This document shows positions 6,764-13,904 of a stretch of DNA of 44,350 bases, one piece after another. The stretch comes from Microbacteriaceae bacterium (GTDB lineage Bacteria; Actinomycetota; Actinomycetes; Actinomycetales; Microbacteriaceae). The notes below the pieces were generated by a model. That model was not told the origin of the DNA, did no database searches, and worked only from the letters and a program-made list of their open reading frames with translations. The stretch spans positions 1-44,350 of the forward strand of contig JAODAR010000015.1 in assembly GCA_025463545.1 (NCBI GenBank). The letters are read 5' to 3'. The position numbers and the translations under genes are program-made. How positions within the stretch are numbered: position 1 is the stretch's first letter; each line of letters opens with the position of its first letter.

Positions 6764-8489
6764 GGGGCGACCTGCGGCGCGACGTTGACACGCCGTTCTC
6801 CGCGAGGAGATGGTCGGCGGTGAAGTACGCGAGCGCCTGGATGGTCTGGTTGGGGTTGTATCCGCCGTAGCTGACGAATCCGCCCCCTCCGACGGCGAAG
6901 AGTCCCTTGCACTCGTGCACCTCCCCGTATGCGTTCGTCACTGACGTGGCCGGATCCAAACCCATCCGGTGGACACCGACATCGTGGGTCGAAAGGTGGT
7001 AGGGCGGTCGTGGTGAGTCCATCCAGTACTCTTTCGCTCCCATCTCCTGCGCGATCCGTTCCTTGTACCTGCCCATGAGCGAAACAGAGTTCGCATCATG
7101 GTCGTTCCAGTCATGGGTGATGCGTAACGCCGGTTGACCCCAACGGTCCTTGATAAACGGATCGAGATCGCAGTAGTACTTCGGGTACGGGAAGTTGGTG
7201 GTCTGCGAGTACATGCGGTGCAGGTGCCGGTACTTGTCACGCATCCAGTGTTTGAGGTTCAGGCCCCATTTCTGCTCAGACGGATTCATGAGGTGGTAGG
7301 CCTCGATCGGCTGTAAGTCACCGGTGACACTGATCAGTGGGGAACCCCACAGCACACCCAGGTCGTTGTCAGGGACAAATTCAGACGTGTAGTCGTCGAT
7401 TGCACTCGACGCATTGAACGTTCCCATGAATGGGTTGGTCTCGTCGGGCAGCACAGAGGTGAACCAGCCGAAGTTATGGGTCATGAAGTTCTGACCCACC
7501 TGGCCGTTGGCGTTGATACCCGAGATGAGCATCAGGCGGACGTTCTCGAGTGCATAAGCGGTAAGAATGACCGTCTTCGCTTCTACTTCGTGAATTCCGC
7601 CAGTGCCGTCGACGTAGGTAACGCCTCTCACTTCGGTTCCGTCGGACGAGCGGTTGATGTGCAACACTCGGCTGAGCGGTCGCAGCTCAAGGTTGCCGGT
7701 GGCCTTAGCCTCGGGGACACTCGTGACCTGGGTAGTCGACTTCGCCTTCACATGGCACGGGTATCCGTGGCAGAAACCGCAGTTCACGCACGCCGGCCGG
7801 CCCTTGTACTCCGTGGAGTTGATCGCGAGCGGCTGGCGGAAGGGGTGCAGGCCGAGCCGCTTCGTCGCCTCGACGAAGGGACCGTCCCCAGGGCCTTGTG
7901 TCACCGGGGGCATCGGGTAGTCGGTTCGGCGGGGCGGATCGAAGGGGTTGCCACGGTCCTGAATCACGCCGTCGATGTTGCCGCCATAACCGGAAAGGCC
8001 CTGCTCCCATTCGACCCGTTCGTAATACGGTTCGAGGTCGGCGTAGCTGATCGGCCAGTCGGCCACGGTCGATCCCTCGGGCACGGCGCCCTTCCCGAAT
8101 CGTTCGACAATGGCCGACCGCATGCGGAAGTCGGCCTCCCGGAACCGATAGGCGGCGGCGCCCCAGTGAAGTGTGCCGCCGCCCGTGCCGATCGACGGAA
8201 GGCCGTAGAGCGGTTCATCTGTGCCGAGCGCTCCGGCCGACCAGGGCAGCACCCGAGCCGTCGTCAATTGGTCTGGCCGCCACGTCACAGGGTCGACATT
8301 GACGCCCGCCACGATTGCCCCGCGCTGGTAATAGCGCAACTCGTCGTGTTTGACCTCGAAATCGTCCTGCGTGTAGTCGGGTCCTTTCTCCAGCCCCAAC
8401 ACATGCGCGCCCGCCTTGGTCAACTGCTCCGCAAGGATGCCCCCCGAGGAGCCCATGCCGACGATGATCGCGTCGAATTGTTCTTTCAC
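6753..8489 (-). CDS. GMC-family FAD sugar/glycoside oxidoreductase with a four-cysteine motif (cassette A)
   Basis: A 578-residue flavoprotein. The FAD-binding GMGSSGG is at residues 11-17, GTGGGTLHWG at 101-110, and the C-terminal segment has THDVGVHRMG (about 501-510) and GGYNPNQTI (about 541-549), which should supply the active-site His/Asn pair. C234, C237, C240 and C245 form C-x2-C-x2-C-x4-C, a candidate iron-sulfur or structural site in the region where some FAD glucose dehydrogenases hold a cluster. No Tat or Sec signal is visible, so it is probably cytoplasmic. Its GTG start overlaps the stop of the subunit 3-like gene as GTGA, with GGAGGC 7 nt upstream; this indicates translational coupling and a two-subunit enzyme. 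It likely oxidises a sugar ring hydroxyl of an imported sugar or glycoside. Confidence 0.88.
   Translation of the reverse strand: MKEQFDAIIVGMGSSGGILAEQLTKAGAHVLGLEKGPDYTQDDFEVKHDELRYYQRGAIVAGVNVDPVTWRPDQLTTARVLPWSAGALGTDEPLYGLPSIGTGGGTLHWGAAAYRFREADFRMRSAIVERFGKGAVPEGSTVADWPISYADLEPYYERVEWEQGLSGYGGNIDGVIQDRGNPFDPPRRTDYPMPPVTQGPGDGPFVEATKRLGLHPFRQPLAINSTEYKGRPACVNCGFCHGYPCHVKAKSTTQVTSVPEAKATGNLELRPLSRVLHINRSSDGTEVRGVTYVDGTGGIHEVEAKTVILTAYALENVRLMLISGINANGQVGQNFMTHNFGWFTSVLPDETNPFMGTFNASSAIDDYTSEFVPDNDLGVLWGSPLISVTGDLQPIEAYHLMNPSEQKWGLNLKHWMRDKYRHLHRMYSQTTNFPYPKYYCDLDPFIKDRWGQPALRITHDWNDHDANSVSLMGRYKERIAQEMGAKEYWMDSPRPPYHLSTHDVGVHRMGLDPATSVTNAYGEVHECKGLFAVGGGGFVSYGGYNPNQTIQALAYFTADHLLAENGVSTSRRRSPHVA
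7755..7790 (-). other. Four-cysteine motif within the cassette A GMC enzyme
   Basis: Codons 234-245 encode CVNCGFCHGYPC. The spacing suggests a metal or Fe-S site. The homologous stretch of the cassette B enzyme has no cysteine. Confidence 0.6.
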
Positions 8490-9037
8490 TTGGCGCCTCC
8501 AATGCGTGTGTACAAATCCTTCACGGTGAGGATGGGGATGCTCTTCGCGTCGAACCCCGTACGCATCTGGTCGGCCGTGAACCCCCACTGGGCACCGGGA
8601 TAACCGACGAGCTTCCAACCGACGACATCACGGTTGCCTCCGTAAGCCGGGTCGCCAAAGAAGCCCTGCACCGTGTGTTCTCGGACGATGCGGTAGAACT
8701 GCCCGAGGAACGCCGAGGGATCCTGTCTTGCGAGCTCGTCCAGCTCTCCGACGACAGCGCGCTGCTGCTCCTCATCCAGCTCGATGTAGAGGGCGCCATC
8801 GCCGAATCGCGCAGCAACGAATTCATCCAGAGCCCGGAACCCGTTCCGGTACACCGGCTGCAGGTCCCGCATGAATCCCGAGAGTGAGCGGTCAATGTAC
8901 TCGGTGACTCCGGCCTCGCGTGCCCCAGGGGATCCCTCCTCGGCGGGAATGATGTGGCCCACAAAGGCGTCGATGATCGCCGCTTCCGTTGGGTTGAGGA
9001 AGAGTAGGGGGTAGTTGAGAACGAAAGCTGACTTCAT
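8486..9037 (-). CDS. Gluconate 2-dehydrogenase subunit 3-like protein (cassette A)
   Basis: A 183-residue protein of the gluconate 2-dehydrogenase subunit 3 family, the small partner needed by some GMC dehydrogenases for folding or stability. Recognisable elements are FLNPTEAAIIDAFVGHIIP, the GAREAGVTEYIDRSLSG stretch and GFFGDPAYGGNRDVVGWKLVGYPG. Gram-negative homologues usually carry a Tat signal that exports the complex; here the N-terminus MKSAFVLNYPLLFLNP has no twin arginine, so the complex should remain in the cytoplasm. It precedes and overlaps the GMC gene by 4 nt. GAAAGGCG lies before the ATG. No cytochrome c subunit is encoded nearby, so the electron acceptor is open. Confidence 0.85.
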   Translation of the reverse strand: MKSAFVLNYPLLFLNPTEAAIIDAFVGHIIPAEEGSPGAREAGVTEYIDRSLSGFMRDLQPVYRNGFRALDEFVAARFGDGALYIELDEEQQRAVVGELDELARQDPSAFLGQFYRIVREHTVQGFFGDPAYGGNRDVVGWKLVGYPGAQWGFTADQMRTGFDAKSIPILTVKDLYTRIGGAK

Positions 9038-9082
9038 CGCTTCGCCTTTCTTCAGTTCACGGACGTTGTTGGCAGTTGCAGG

Positions 9083-9943
9083 TTATCCAGTCGCGTTCGA
9101 GCGAGCGGCTAGTTTCTGCTCGACCAGGGGGCGCAGGTATTCGATTGACGTGCGCGCGTCCTCATCCGGCTCGATGCCGCGTCGGTGGAAGCCTGTCTCC
9201 ATGGTGAGGAATCCGTCGAACTTCACGTCGATCAGCGCGTCGATGAGGGAAGGAAAGTCGCCGACACCTGACCCGGGGGGAAGGCGGTCATTGTCGGAGA
9301 TATGGATGTGCTTGAGGTTTTCGCCCATTTTGTAGGCATAGTCGCTCATTACTTCCTTGCTGTGCATAACGTGGAAGGTGTCGAACATGAGTTTCACGTT
9401 CGGGCGATTAACGTCTTCCATGAGCTCGATCGCGTCATCCGCGCCCATGCAGAGGTTGGTGTCGTGCGACGTGGGTTCGATGACGAGAGTCACTCCGGTG
9501 TGGGCAATCGCATCCGCGACCTCAGTGAGAACTTCACGGCTCCACTTCCAGGCTTGGCGCCTGGAAGTGCCGAAGATGATCCAACCCGGCAGGTAGATAA
9601 GCGTTTTCCCGCCCCACTGCGCTGTGATTTCGGCGAGGTCCTTGTAGTGCTGAACAGTGGCACGGCGCTCTTCAATGATGGGAGAGGCCGGGTTGTTGCC
9701 CGGTCCGCCCGAGGGAGCCGGAAGCATACTGGAAAGCGAGATGCCGTGTTCGTCGAGCAGGTCTTTCACCTGTGCACGGCGGTCGGCACTGAGGTGCGGC
9801 GGATAGGCATGAGGGGCCGCAGCGCCAATCTCAATGCCGTCGTAGCCGAGACCGGCAATCCGCTTGATCGTTTCGTCGAGGGTGTAGGCCGGAACCCACA
9901 CGAAGAAGCTGGAATAGGCCCAAGTGTTGTATGAGATTTTCAT
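9083..9943 (-). CDS. Sugar phosphate isomerase/epimerase-like TIM-barrel protein
   Basis: A 286-residue xylose-isomerase-like TIM barrel. Probable divalent-metal ligands are E156 (LVIEPTSHD), D188 with H191 nearby (MFDTFHVMH), H214 (HIHISDND) and E249 (LTMETGFH), the E-D-H-E arrangement typical of the family. Members include hydroxypyruvate and keto-inositol isomerases, keto-sugar epimerases and the large subunit of C-glycoside deglycosidases. Next to a GMC oxidase and a Gfo/Idh/MocA protein, a role on a 3-keto sugar or keto-glycoside (isomerisation or beta-elimination) is plausible but not shown. The small partner found with C-deglycosidases is not present. The start at 9943 has AAGGAAATG upstream. 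It lies between the binding-protein gene and the subunit 3-like gene. Confidence 0.82.
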   Translation of the reverse strand: MKISYNTWAYSSFFVWVPAYTLDETIKRIAGLGYDGIEIGAAAPHAYPPHLSADRRAQVKDLLDEHGISLSSMLPAPSGGPGNNPASPIIEERRATVQHYKDLAEITAQWGGKTLIYLPGWIIFGTSRRQAWKWSREVLTEVADAIAHTGVTLVIEPTSHDTNLCMGADDAIELMEDVNRPNVKLMFDTFHVMHSKEVMSDYAYKMGENLKHIHISDNDRLPPGSGVGDFPSLIDALIDVKFDGFLTMETGFHRRGIEPDEDARTSIEYLRPLVEQKLAARSNATG

Positions 9944-9988
9944 GTTGTGTTCATTTCCTTTCGTGGGACATTTTGATGAAGCTGCGCA

Positions 9989-10014
9989 TGGGGGACGACT
10001 CGCATCGTCCCCCA
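9989..10014 (-). repeat. GC-rich hairpin after the cassette A binding-protein gene
   Basis: TGGGGGACGA (9989-9998) pairs perfectly with TCGTCCCCCA (10005-10014) around a 6-nt loop, 13 nt past the stop codon. It can act as a 3' stabiliser or partial terminator, letting the binding protein be made in excess. Cassettes B and C have hairpins in the equivalent place. Confidence 0.7.
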
Positions 10015-10026
10015 CCCAATGCAGGT

Positions 10027-11091
10027 TTACTGAGGTGCTTTGCCGATGTAGTCATCGACGTTGGATGCGTCGATAAGAGTCGAGTCCAGAACGATGCGCT
10101 CGTCGACCGGCTCGTCGGCGCAGAGCTTTGCAGCAGCGATGGTGGATTCCTTGACGACAAGCGGATACCCGACGGTTGCTCCGTACTCGCCGGCCTTGAT
10201 GAGATCGAGGGCGTCGGCCTCGCCGTCGATGCCGTAGACCTGAATCTCGTCCTCGCGGCCGGCTTCCTTGATGGCCTGTATTGCGCCGAAGGACATCTGG
10301 TCATTGTGCGTGTAAACAGCGTCGATCTGGCCGCTACCGAACCGCTGCAGGAAGTCCTCCATCACTTTCAGTCCGGTGGCGCGATCGTAGTCAGCGGTCT
10401 GCGTGGCAATGATTTCGACCTTTGAACCTTCGAGCGCCTTCCGGAACCCGTTACCGCGGTCGATGGTGGGCGATGCACCGAGGCTGCCTGCAAGTTCGAC
10501 CACCTTGGCGCCGTCCGGGAAGGCTTTGACCACTGCCTCTCCGCTCACCACCCCCGCTTCGACGTTGTCTGAGCCGATGTACGTGGAGACTTTGGTGCTA
10601 ACCGCTCGGTCGGCTGCAATCACTTTGATGCCAGCAGCCGTGGCCCGGTCGACAGCTCCAGCGAGCGCAGCGGCGTCCTGGGGGGACACGATGAGAACGT
10701 CGATTCCAGCGGCGATCATGTCGTCGACCTGCCCGGATTGGACGGTCGCATCGCCCTGGCCATCGCTCACGGAGACCTTCATCTTTGGGAAGAAAGACTT
10801 CGCAAATTTAGGGATCTGCTCCGTCGATTTTGCGCCGTACGGGAATGAGGCACTGCTCCACGACACCCCGACCGAGCAATCGATGTCTGCGGGGGCCGCT
10901 TCGAGCGCCAGCTGTGTCTGACACTCTTCGCCGCAATAGATGCTGGGCGCGAGGGTGTCGCCGACCGCTTCGTTTCTGGATGTGGTGCCGCCACCTTCGG
11001 CGGATGTGCACCCGCTGACTGTGAAGGCAACTGACGCGGCGATCGCGCCACTGATAAGCCAGGTTCGGGAACTCGGTTTTTGAGCGTGCAT
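10027..11091 (-). CDS. Sugar ABC transporter substrate-binding lipoprotein (cassette A)
   Basis: A 354-residue periplasmic-binding-protein family 4 (RbsB-like) lipoprotein. Signal peptide: MHAQKPSSRTWLISGAIAAS to lipobox VSGC. Mature features include the pairwise-domain pattern VSDGQGDATVQSGQVDDMIAAG, LIVSPQDAAALAGAVDRA, KVIAADRAVS and a late VYGIDGEADALDLI. It should capture a sugar or glycoside outside the membrane. The second of two adjacent ATG codons is preferred because AAAGGTG then has normal spacing; the first (11094) is also possible. Unusually, the gene follows the ATPase and permease genes instead of preceding them. Cysteines in the early mature region (IYCGEECQTQ and DIDCSVG) are uncommon and could form a disulfide. 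Confidence 0.9.
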   Translation of the reverse strand: MHAQKPSSRTWLISGAIAASVAFTVSGCTSAEGGGTTSRNEAVGDTLAPSIYCGEECQTQLALEAAPADIDCSVGVSWSSASFPYGAKSTEQIPKFAKSFFPKMKVSVSDGQGDATVQSGQVDDMIAAGIDVLIVSPQDAAALAGAVDRATAAGIKVIAADRAVSTKVSTYIGSDNVEAGVVSGEAVVKAFPDGAKVVELAGSLGASPTIDRGNGFRKALEGSKVEIIATQTADYDRATGLKVMEDFLQRFGSGQIDAVYTHNDQMSFGAIQAIKEAGREDEIQVYGIDGEADALDLIKAGEYGATVGYPLVVKESTIAAAKLCADEPVDERIVLDSTLIDASNVDDYIGKAPQ

Positions 11092-11162
11092 CATCGCACC
11101 TTTCTTGGGAGGGGAGTTTCTTGCGTGAGGATGGGAAACGTTGACTGTGAAACTGGGTCGGA

Positions 11163-12269
11163 TCAGTTGTGGATTGGATCCGGTGATTGCTCACGCGACG
11201 GGTCGGGCGCGCTGTCCTGCGATCCGCCCGGGTTGGGCGGAAGTGTGGTGGGGGCGCTGAGCGAATCAGCGGCGCGATTGGACTTGCGTTCGCTCAGGCG
11301 GCGGCGGCTCGCCTGTACTGCGACTAGAACGGCGATGACGATCACCGCACCCTTAACGATCTGCTGGTCGAATGGCGAGATGCCGATCAGGTTCATCACG
11401 TTGGACAGGATGGCGAGGAGGAGCGCGCCGAAAACAGTACCGGCTGCTCCGCCGGTTCCGCCGACCAGACTCGTTCCGCCGATGACCACTGCGGTGATGG
11501 CGTCGAGGTTCGACAGACTGCCGGCTGTAGGGTCCCCGACGCCGAGCCGGGATGCCGTCATGACCCCGGCCAAGCCCGCGCAGAGTCCGCTGATTGCATA
11601 GGCGATGATCAGCGTGCGGCTCGTTCGCACACCGGAGAGCCTGGCAGCCTCGAGACTTCCTCCGATCGCGTAGATGTAGCGGCCGAAGGCGAGGTAGCGC
11701 AGCGCCAGGATCCCGACTACCGAGACGATGATGAAGACGAGGAACGGACCGGGAATCCCGAAAAGGTTGCCACTGCCAATGACGCTGAAGATCTGGTTGC
11801 TGTTGTTGAACGCCTGCGGACCGCCGCTGGTCAGTCGCAGTGACAAACCCTGGACTGCGACCATCGCGGCGAGGGTCATGATGAACGGTTGGATTCCGAG
11901 GAGCGCGACTCCGAGTCCGTTGATCACTCCCACGGCCAACCCGACGGCGAGGGCCGCGAGCATCGATAGCTCGATCGATACACCGTTGTTGATGAGCATG
12001 GCGGTTGTGACCCCCGACAGCGCGAGGATGGCACCCACGGACAGGTCGATTCCACCGGTGAGGATGACAAAAGTCATACCTATCGCAATGACGCCCACGA
12101 TGGCGGACTGGCGCCCGACGTTCACGAGATTGCTCGGTTGAAAGAACCCCGGTATGAAGATCACGACGGCGAGGACCACGACGACGAAGACCGCGATCGG
12201 CAACCAGTTCGCACGGGCCTTCCCGATGATCCCGGTGAACGTTCCCGTGGTCGGGATGGTGGTGGACAT
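11163..12269 (-). CDS. Sugar ABC transporter permease (cassette A)
   Basis: A 368-residue RbsC/XylH-type permease with 8-10 predicted membrane segments. Family signatures are MTFVILTGGIDLSVGAILALSG and the cytoplasmic coupling region FGRYIYAIGGSLEAARLSGV, followed by AGVMTASRLGVGDP and VVIGGTSLVGGTGGAAGTVFG. The C-terminus carries an unusually long polar tail (about 45 residues, rich in Ser, Pro and Asp) after the last helix. GGAGGTAAG upstream of the ATG lies in the last codons of the ATPase gene, 3 nt before, so the two genes are coupled. Confidence 0.9.
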   Translation of the reverse strand: MSTTIPTTGTFTGIIGKARANWLPIAVFVVVVLAVVIFIPGFFQPSNLVNVGRQSAIVGVIAIGMTFVILTGGIDLSVGAILALSGVTTAMLINNGVSIELSMLAALAVGLAVGVINGLGVALLGIQPFIMTLAAMVAVQGLSLRLTSGGPQAFNNSNQIFSVIGSGNLFGIPGPFLVFIIVSVVGILALRYLAFGRYIYAIGGSLEAARLSGVRTSRTLIIAYAISGLCAGLAGVMTASRLGVGDPTAGSLSNLDAITAVVIGGTSLVGGTGGAAGTVFGALLLAILSNVMNLIGISPFDQQIVKGAVIVIAVLVAVQASRRRLSERKSNRAADSLSAPTTLPPNPGGSQDSAPDPSREQSPDPIHN

Positions 12270-12272
12270 TGG

Positions 12273-13751
12273 CTACTTACCTCCAACTGCGTAGAACATG
12301 ATTTCTTCTTCGGTGGCCCTGCGGCCATCGAGTTCCGATGCGATCTGGCCGTGATACATGACGAGAATCCGATGACTTAAGCCAAGAACCTCAGGCAGTT
12401 CAGAGGAGATGATGACGATGGCGAGACCCTGTGCGCAGAGGTTTTCGATGAGTTCGTAGATCTCTTGCTTGGCACCGATGTCAATTCCGCGCGTCGGCTC
12501 GTCAAGGATGAGCACGTCAACGCCGGCTTCCAGCCATTTGGCCAGGACGACCTTCTGTTGGTTGCCCCCGGACAAGGTTCCCACCGGAGACCCCACGTCT
12601 CCCGCCTTGATCCGAAGCATCTTCACGTATGCGTTCGCCGACCGGCGATCATTGGCGGGGCTTGTCAACTTCCTGCCGCGCTTGAGCATGCTGACGATGG
12701 GGATGTTGGCGGCCGTGGAGAGCGCAACGAAAAGTCCCTGCGTTTTTCGTTCCTCCGGCACGAGGCCGATGCCTGAGCGAATCGCCTTCAGCGGATTCCG
12801 TGTCGCCAGTGCTTTACCCTTTATGAAAACCTCACCGGACGTCACGGGGTCGGCGCCGTAGATGGCGCGGGCGAGTTCGGTCCGTCCGGCACCGCGAAGG
12901 CCCGCGATACCGACCACCTCACCCGCTCGCACGCTGAACGAGATGTCATCGAGCACGCCGTGCCTGGTGAGGTTTCTAACCTCGAGCACCGTTTCGCCCA
13001 GTTCCTGGTTGACTGCTCGCGTGGCGCGGGTGAATTCCCGCCCAACCATCTTGGAGACTAGCTCGTCGTGGGTAGTCTCTGCGATCTTGCCGGCTCCTGT
13101 CAGTCGGCCGTCTTTCAGCACCACATACCGGTCCGCGAGGCCGAAGACTTCCTCCAGTCGGTGGGATACGAAAATGATGCTGACGCCGCGTTCCTTAAGG
13201 CCGTGAACTAGGGCGAGAAGGTGGTCGACGTCTTCACCGCCGAGCACCGCGGTCGGCTCATCGAGAATGACAATCTGGGCACGTCTGTGGAGGGCCTTGG
13301 CAATCTCTAACATCTGCTTCTCGGCAATGCTCAGCATTCGGACTTTACGTCTGACGTCGACGTCCAGGCCAAGGCTGCTCAGAAACTCGCGCGCCTCGTT
13401 GTATGCGGCTTTCCAGTTGATGACCCCTTTACCTGGATAGGCCCCGAAGAGCAGATTCTCCGCGACAGTAAGATCGGGGAAAAGGCTCAGCTCCTGGTAC
13501 ACCGTAGCGATACCGAGTGCCTCGGCGTCCGCCGGCCCGTTGATCACTACCGGCTGGCCGTTGACGTAGAGCTCGCCCGCGTCGGGTGCATGAGCACCGG
13601 AGAGGATACGGATGAGCGTCGATTTGCCGGCCCCGTTCTCGCCGATGAGGGCGAGGACCTGGCCGGGGGCGAGGTCAAAGGTGACATCCTCGAGCGCCTG
13701 CACTCCGAGGAAGTGCTTCGACACTCCGCGAACCTCAAGTCTCTGCGTCAT
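12273..13751 (-). CDS. Sugar ABC transporter ATP-binding protein with two nucleotide-binding domains (cassette A)
   Basis: A 492-residue RbsA/XylG/MglA-type ATPase. The first domain has Walker A GENGAGKSTL, a degenerate signature LSIAEKQMLEIAKAL and Walker B IVILDEPTAVL. The second has the degenerate P-loop GLRGAGRTEL, signature LSGGNQQKVVLAKWL and Walker B VLILDEPTRGIDIGAKQEI, as usual in this family. It energises import through the adjacent permease. The ATG at 13751 is chosen because GGGAAA is upstream and the protein then starts MTQRLEVRGVSKHF; an ATG 36 nt earlier has no site. It is the first gene of the eight-gene operon and diverges from the ROK regulator. Confidence 0.92.
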   Translation of the reverse strand: MTQRLEVRGVSKHFLGVQALEDVTFDLAPGQVLALIGENGAGKSTLIRILSGAHAPDAGELYVNGQPVVINGPADAEALGIATVYQELSLFPDLTVAENLLFGAYPGKGVINWKAAYNEAREFLSSLGLDVDVRRKVRMLSIAEKQMLEIAKALHRRAQIVILDEPTAVLGGEDVDHLLALVHGLKERGVSIIFVSHRLEEVFGLADRYVVLKDGRLTGAGKIAETTHDELVSKMVGREFTRATRAVNQELGETVLEVRNLTRHGVLDDISFSVRAGEVVGIAGLRGAGRTELARAIYGADPVTSGEVFIKGKALATRNPLKAIRSGIGLVPEERKTQGLFVALSTAANIPIVSMLKRGRKLTSPANDRRSANAYVKMLRIKAGDVGSPVGTLSGGNQQKVVLAKWLEAGVDVLILDEPTRGIDIGAKQEIYELIENLCAQGLAIVIISSELPEVLGLSHRILVMYHGQIASELDGRRATEEEIMFYAVGGK

Positions 13752-13904
13752 CGCTGATTTCCCGTCCCAGTCCCGGAGTTGCTTCATTGCTTGCCATTTT
13801 TCGGCGCATGGATAGTGTATTTACAGTCATTAAATCGATAAAAGTGCCTGATTTATTTTCTTTCCAACATAATTAGACCTCAAAACGTAAGCGAGACGAA
13901 CGTC
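13752..13904. promoter_or_regulatory. Divergent control region between cassette A operon and ROK gene
   Basis: A markedly AT-rich stretch (about 13810-13880) in GC-rich surroundings. TAAATC (13831-13836) and GATTTA (13850-13855) form an inverted repeat with 13-nt spacing, and ATCGAT lies at 13834-13839. On the minus strand, TACACT with an upstream TTTATC about 17 nt away may be the operon promoter; on the plus strand CATAAT (13868-13873) could be the -10 of the ROK gene. AT-rich dyads are typical ROK operators, so the region is probably where the ROK protein acts. Confidence 0.5.

Noticed and set aside
7476..8603. 375-codon plus-strand open frame opposite the cassette A GMC gene
   Set aside because: It is fully antisense to a motif-rich flavoenzyme gene and its translation shows no recognisable domain.
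9083..9943. Calling this the large subunit of a C-glycoside deglycosidase
   Set aside because: The fold and context are suggestive, but the small partner subunit is absent, so only the superfamily is assigned.
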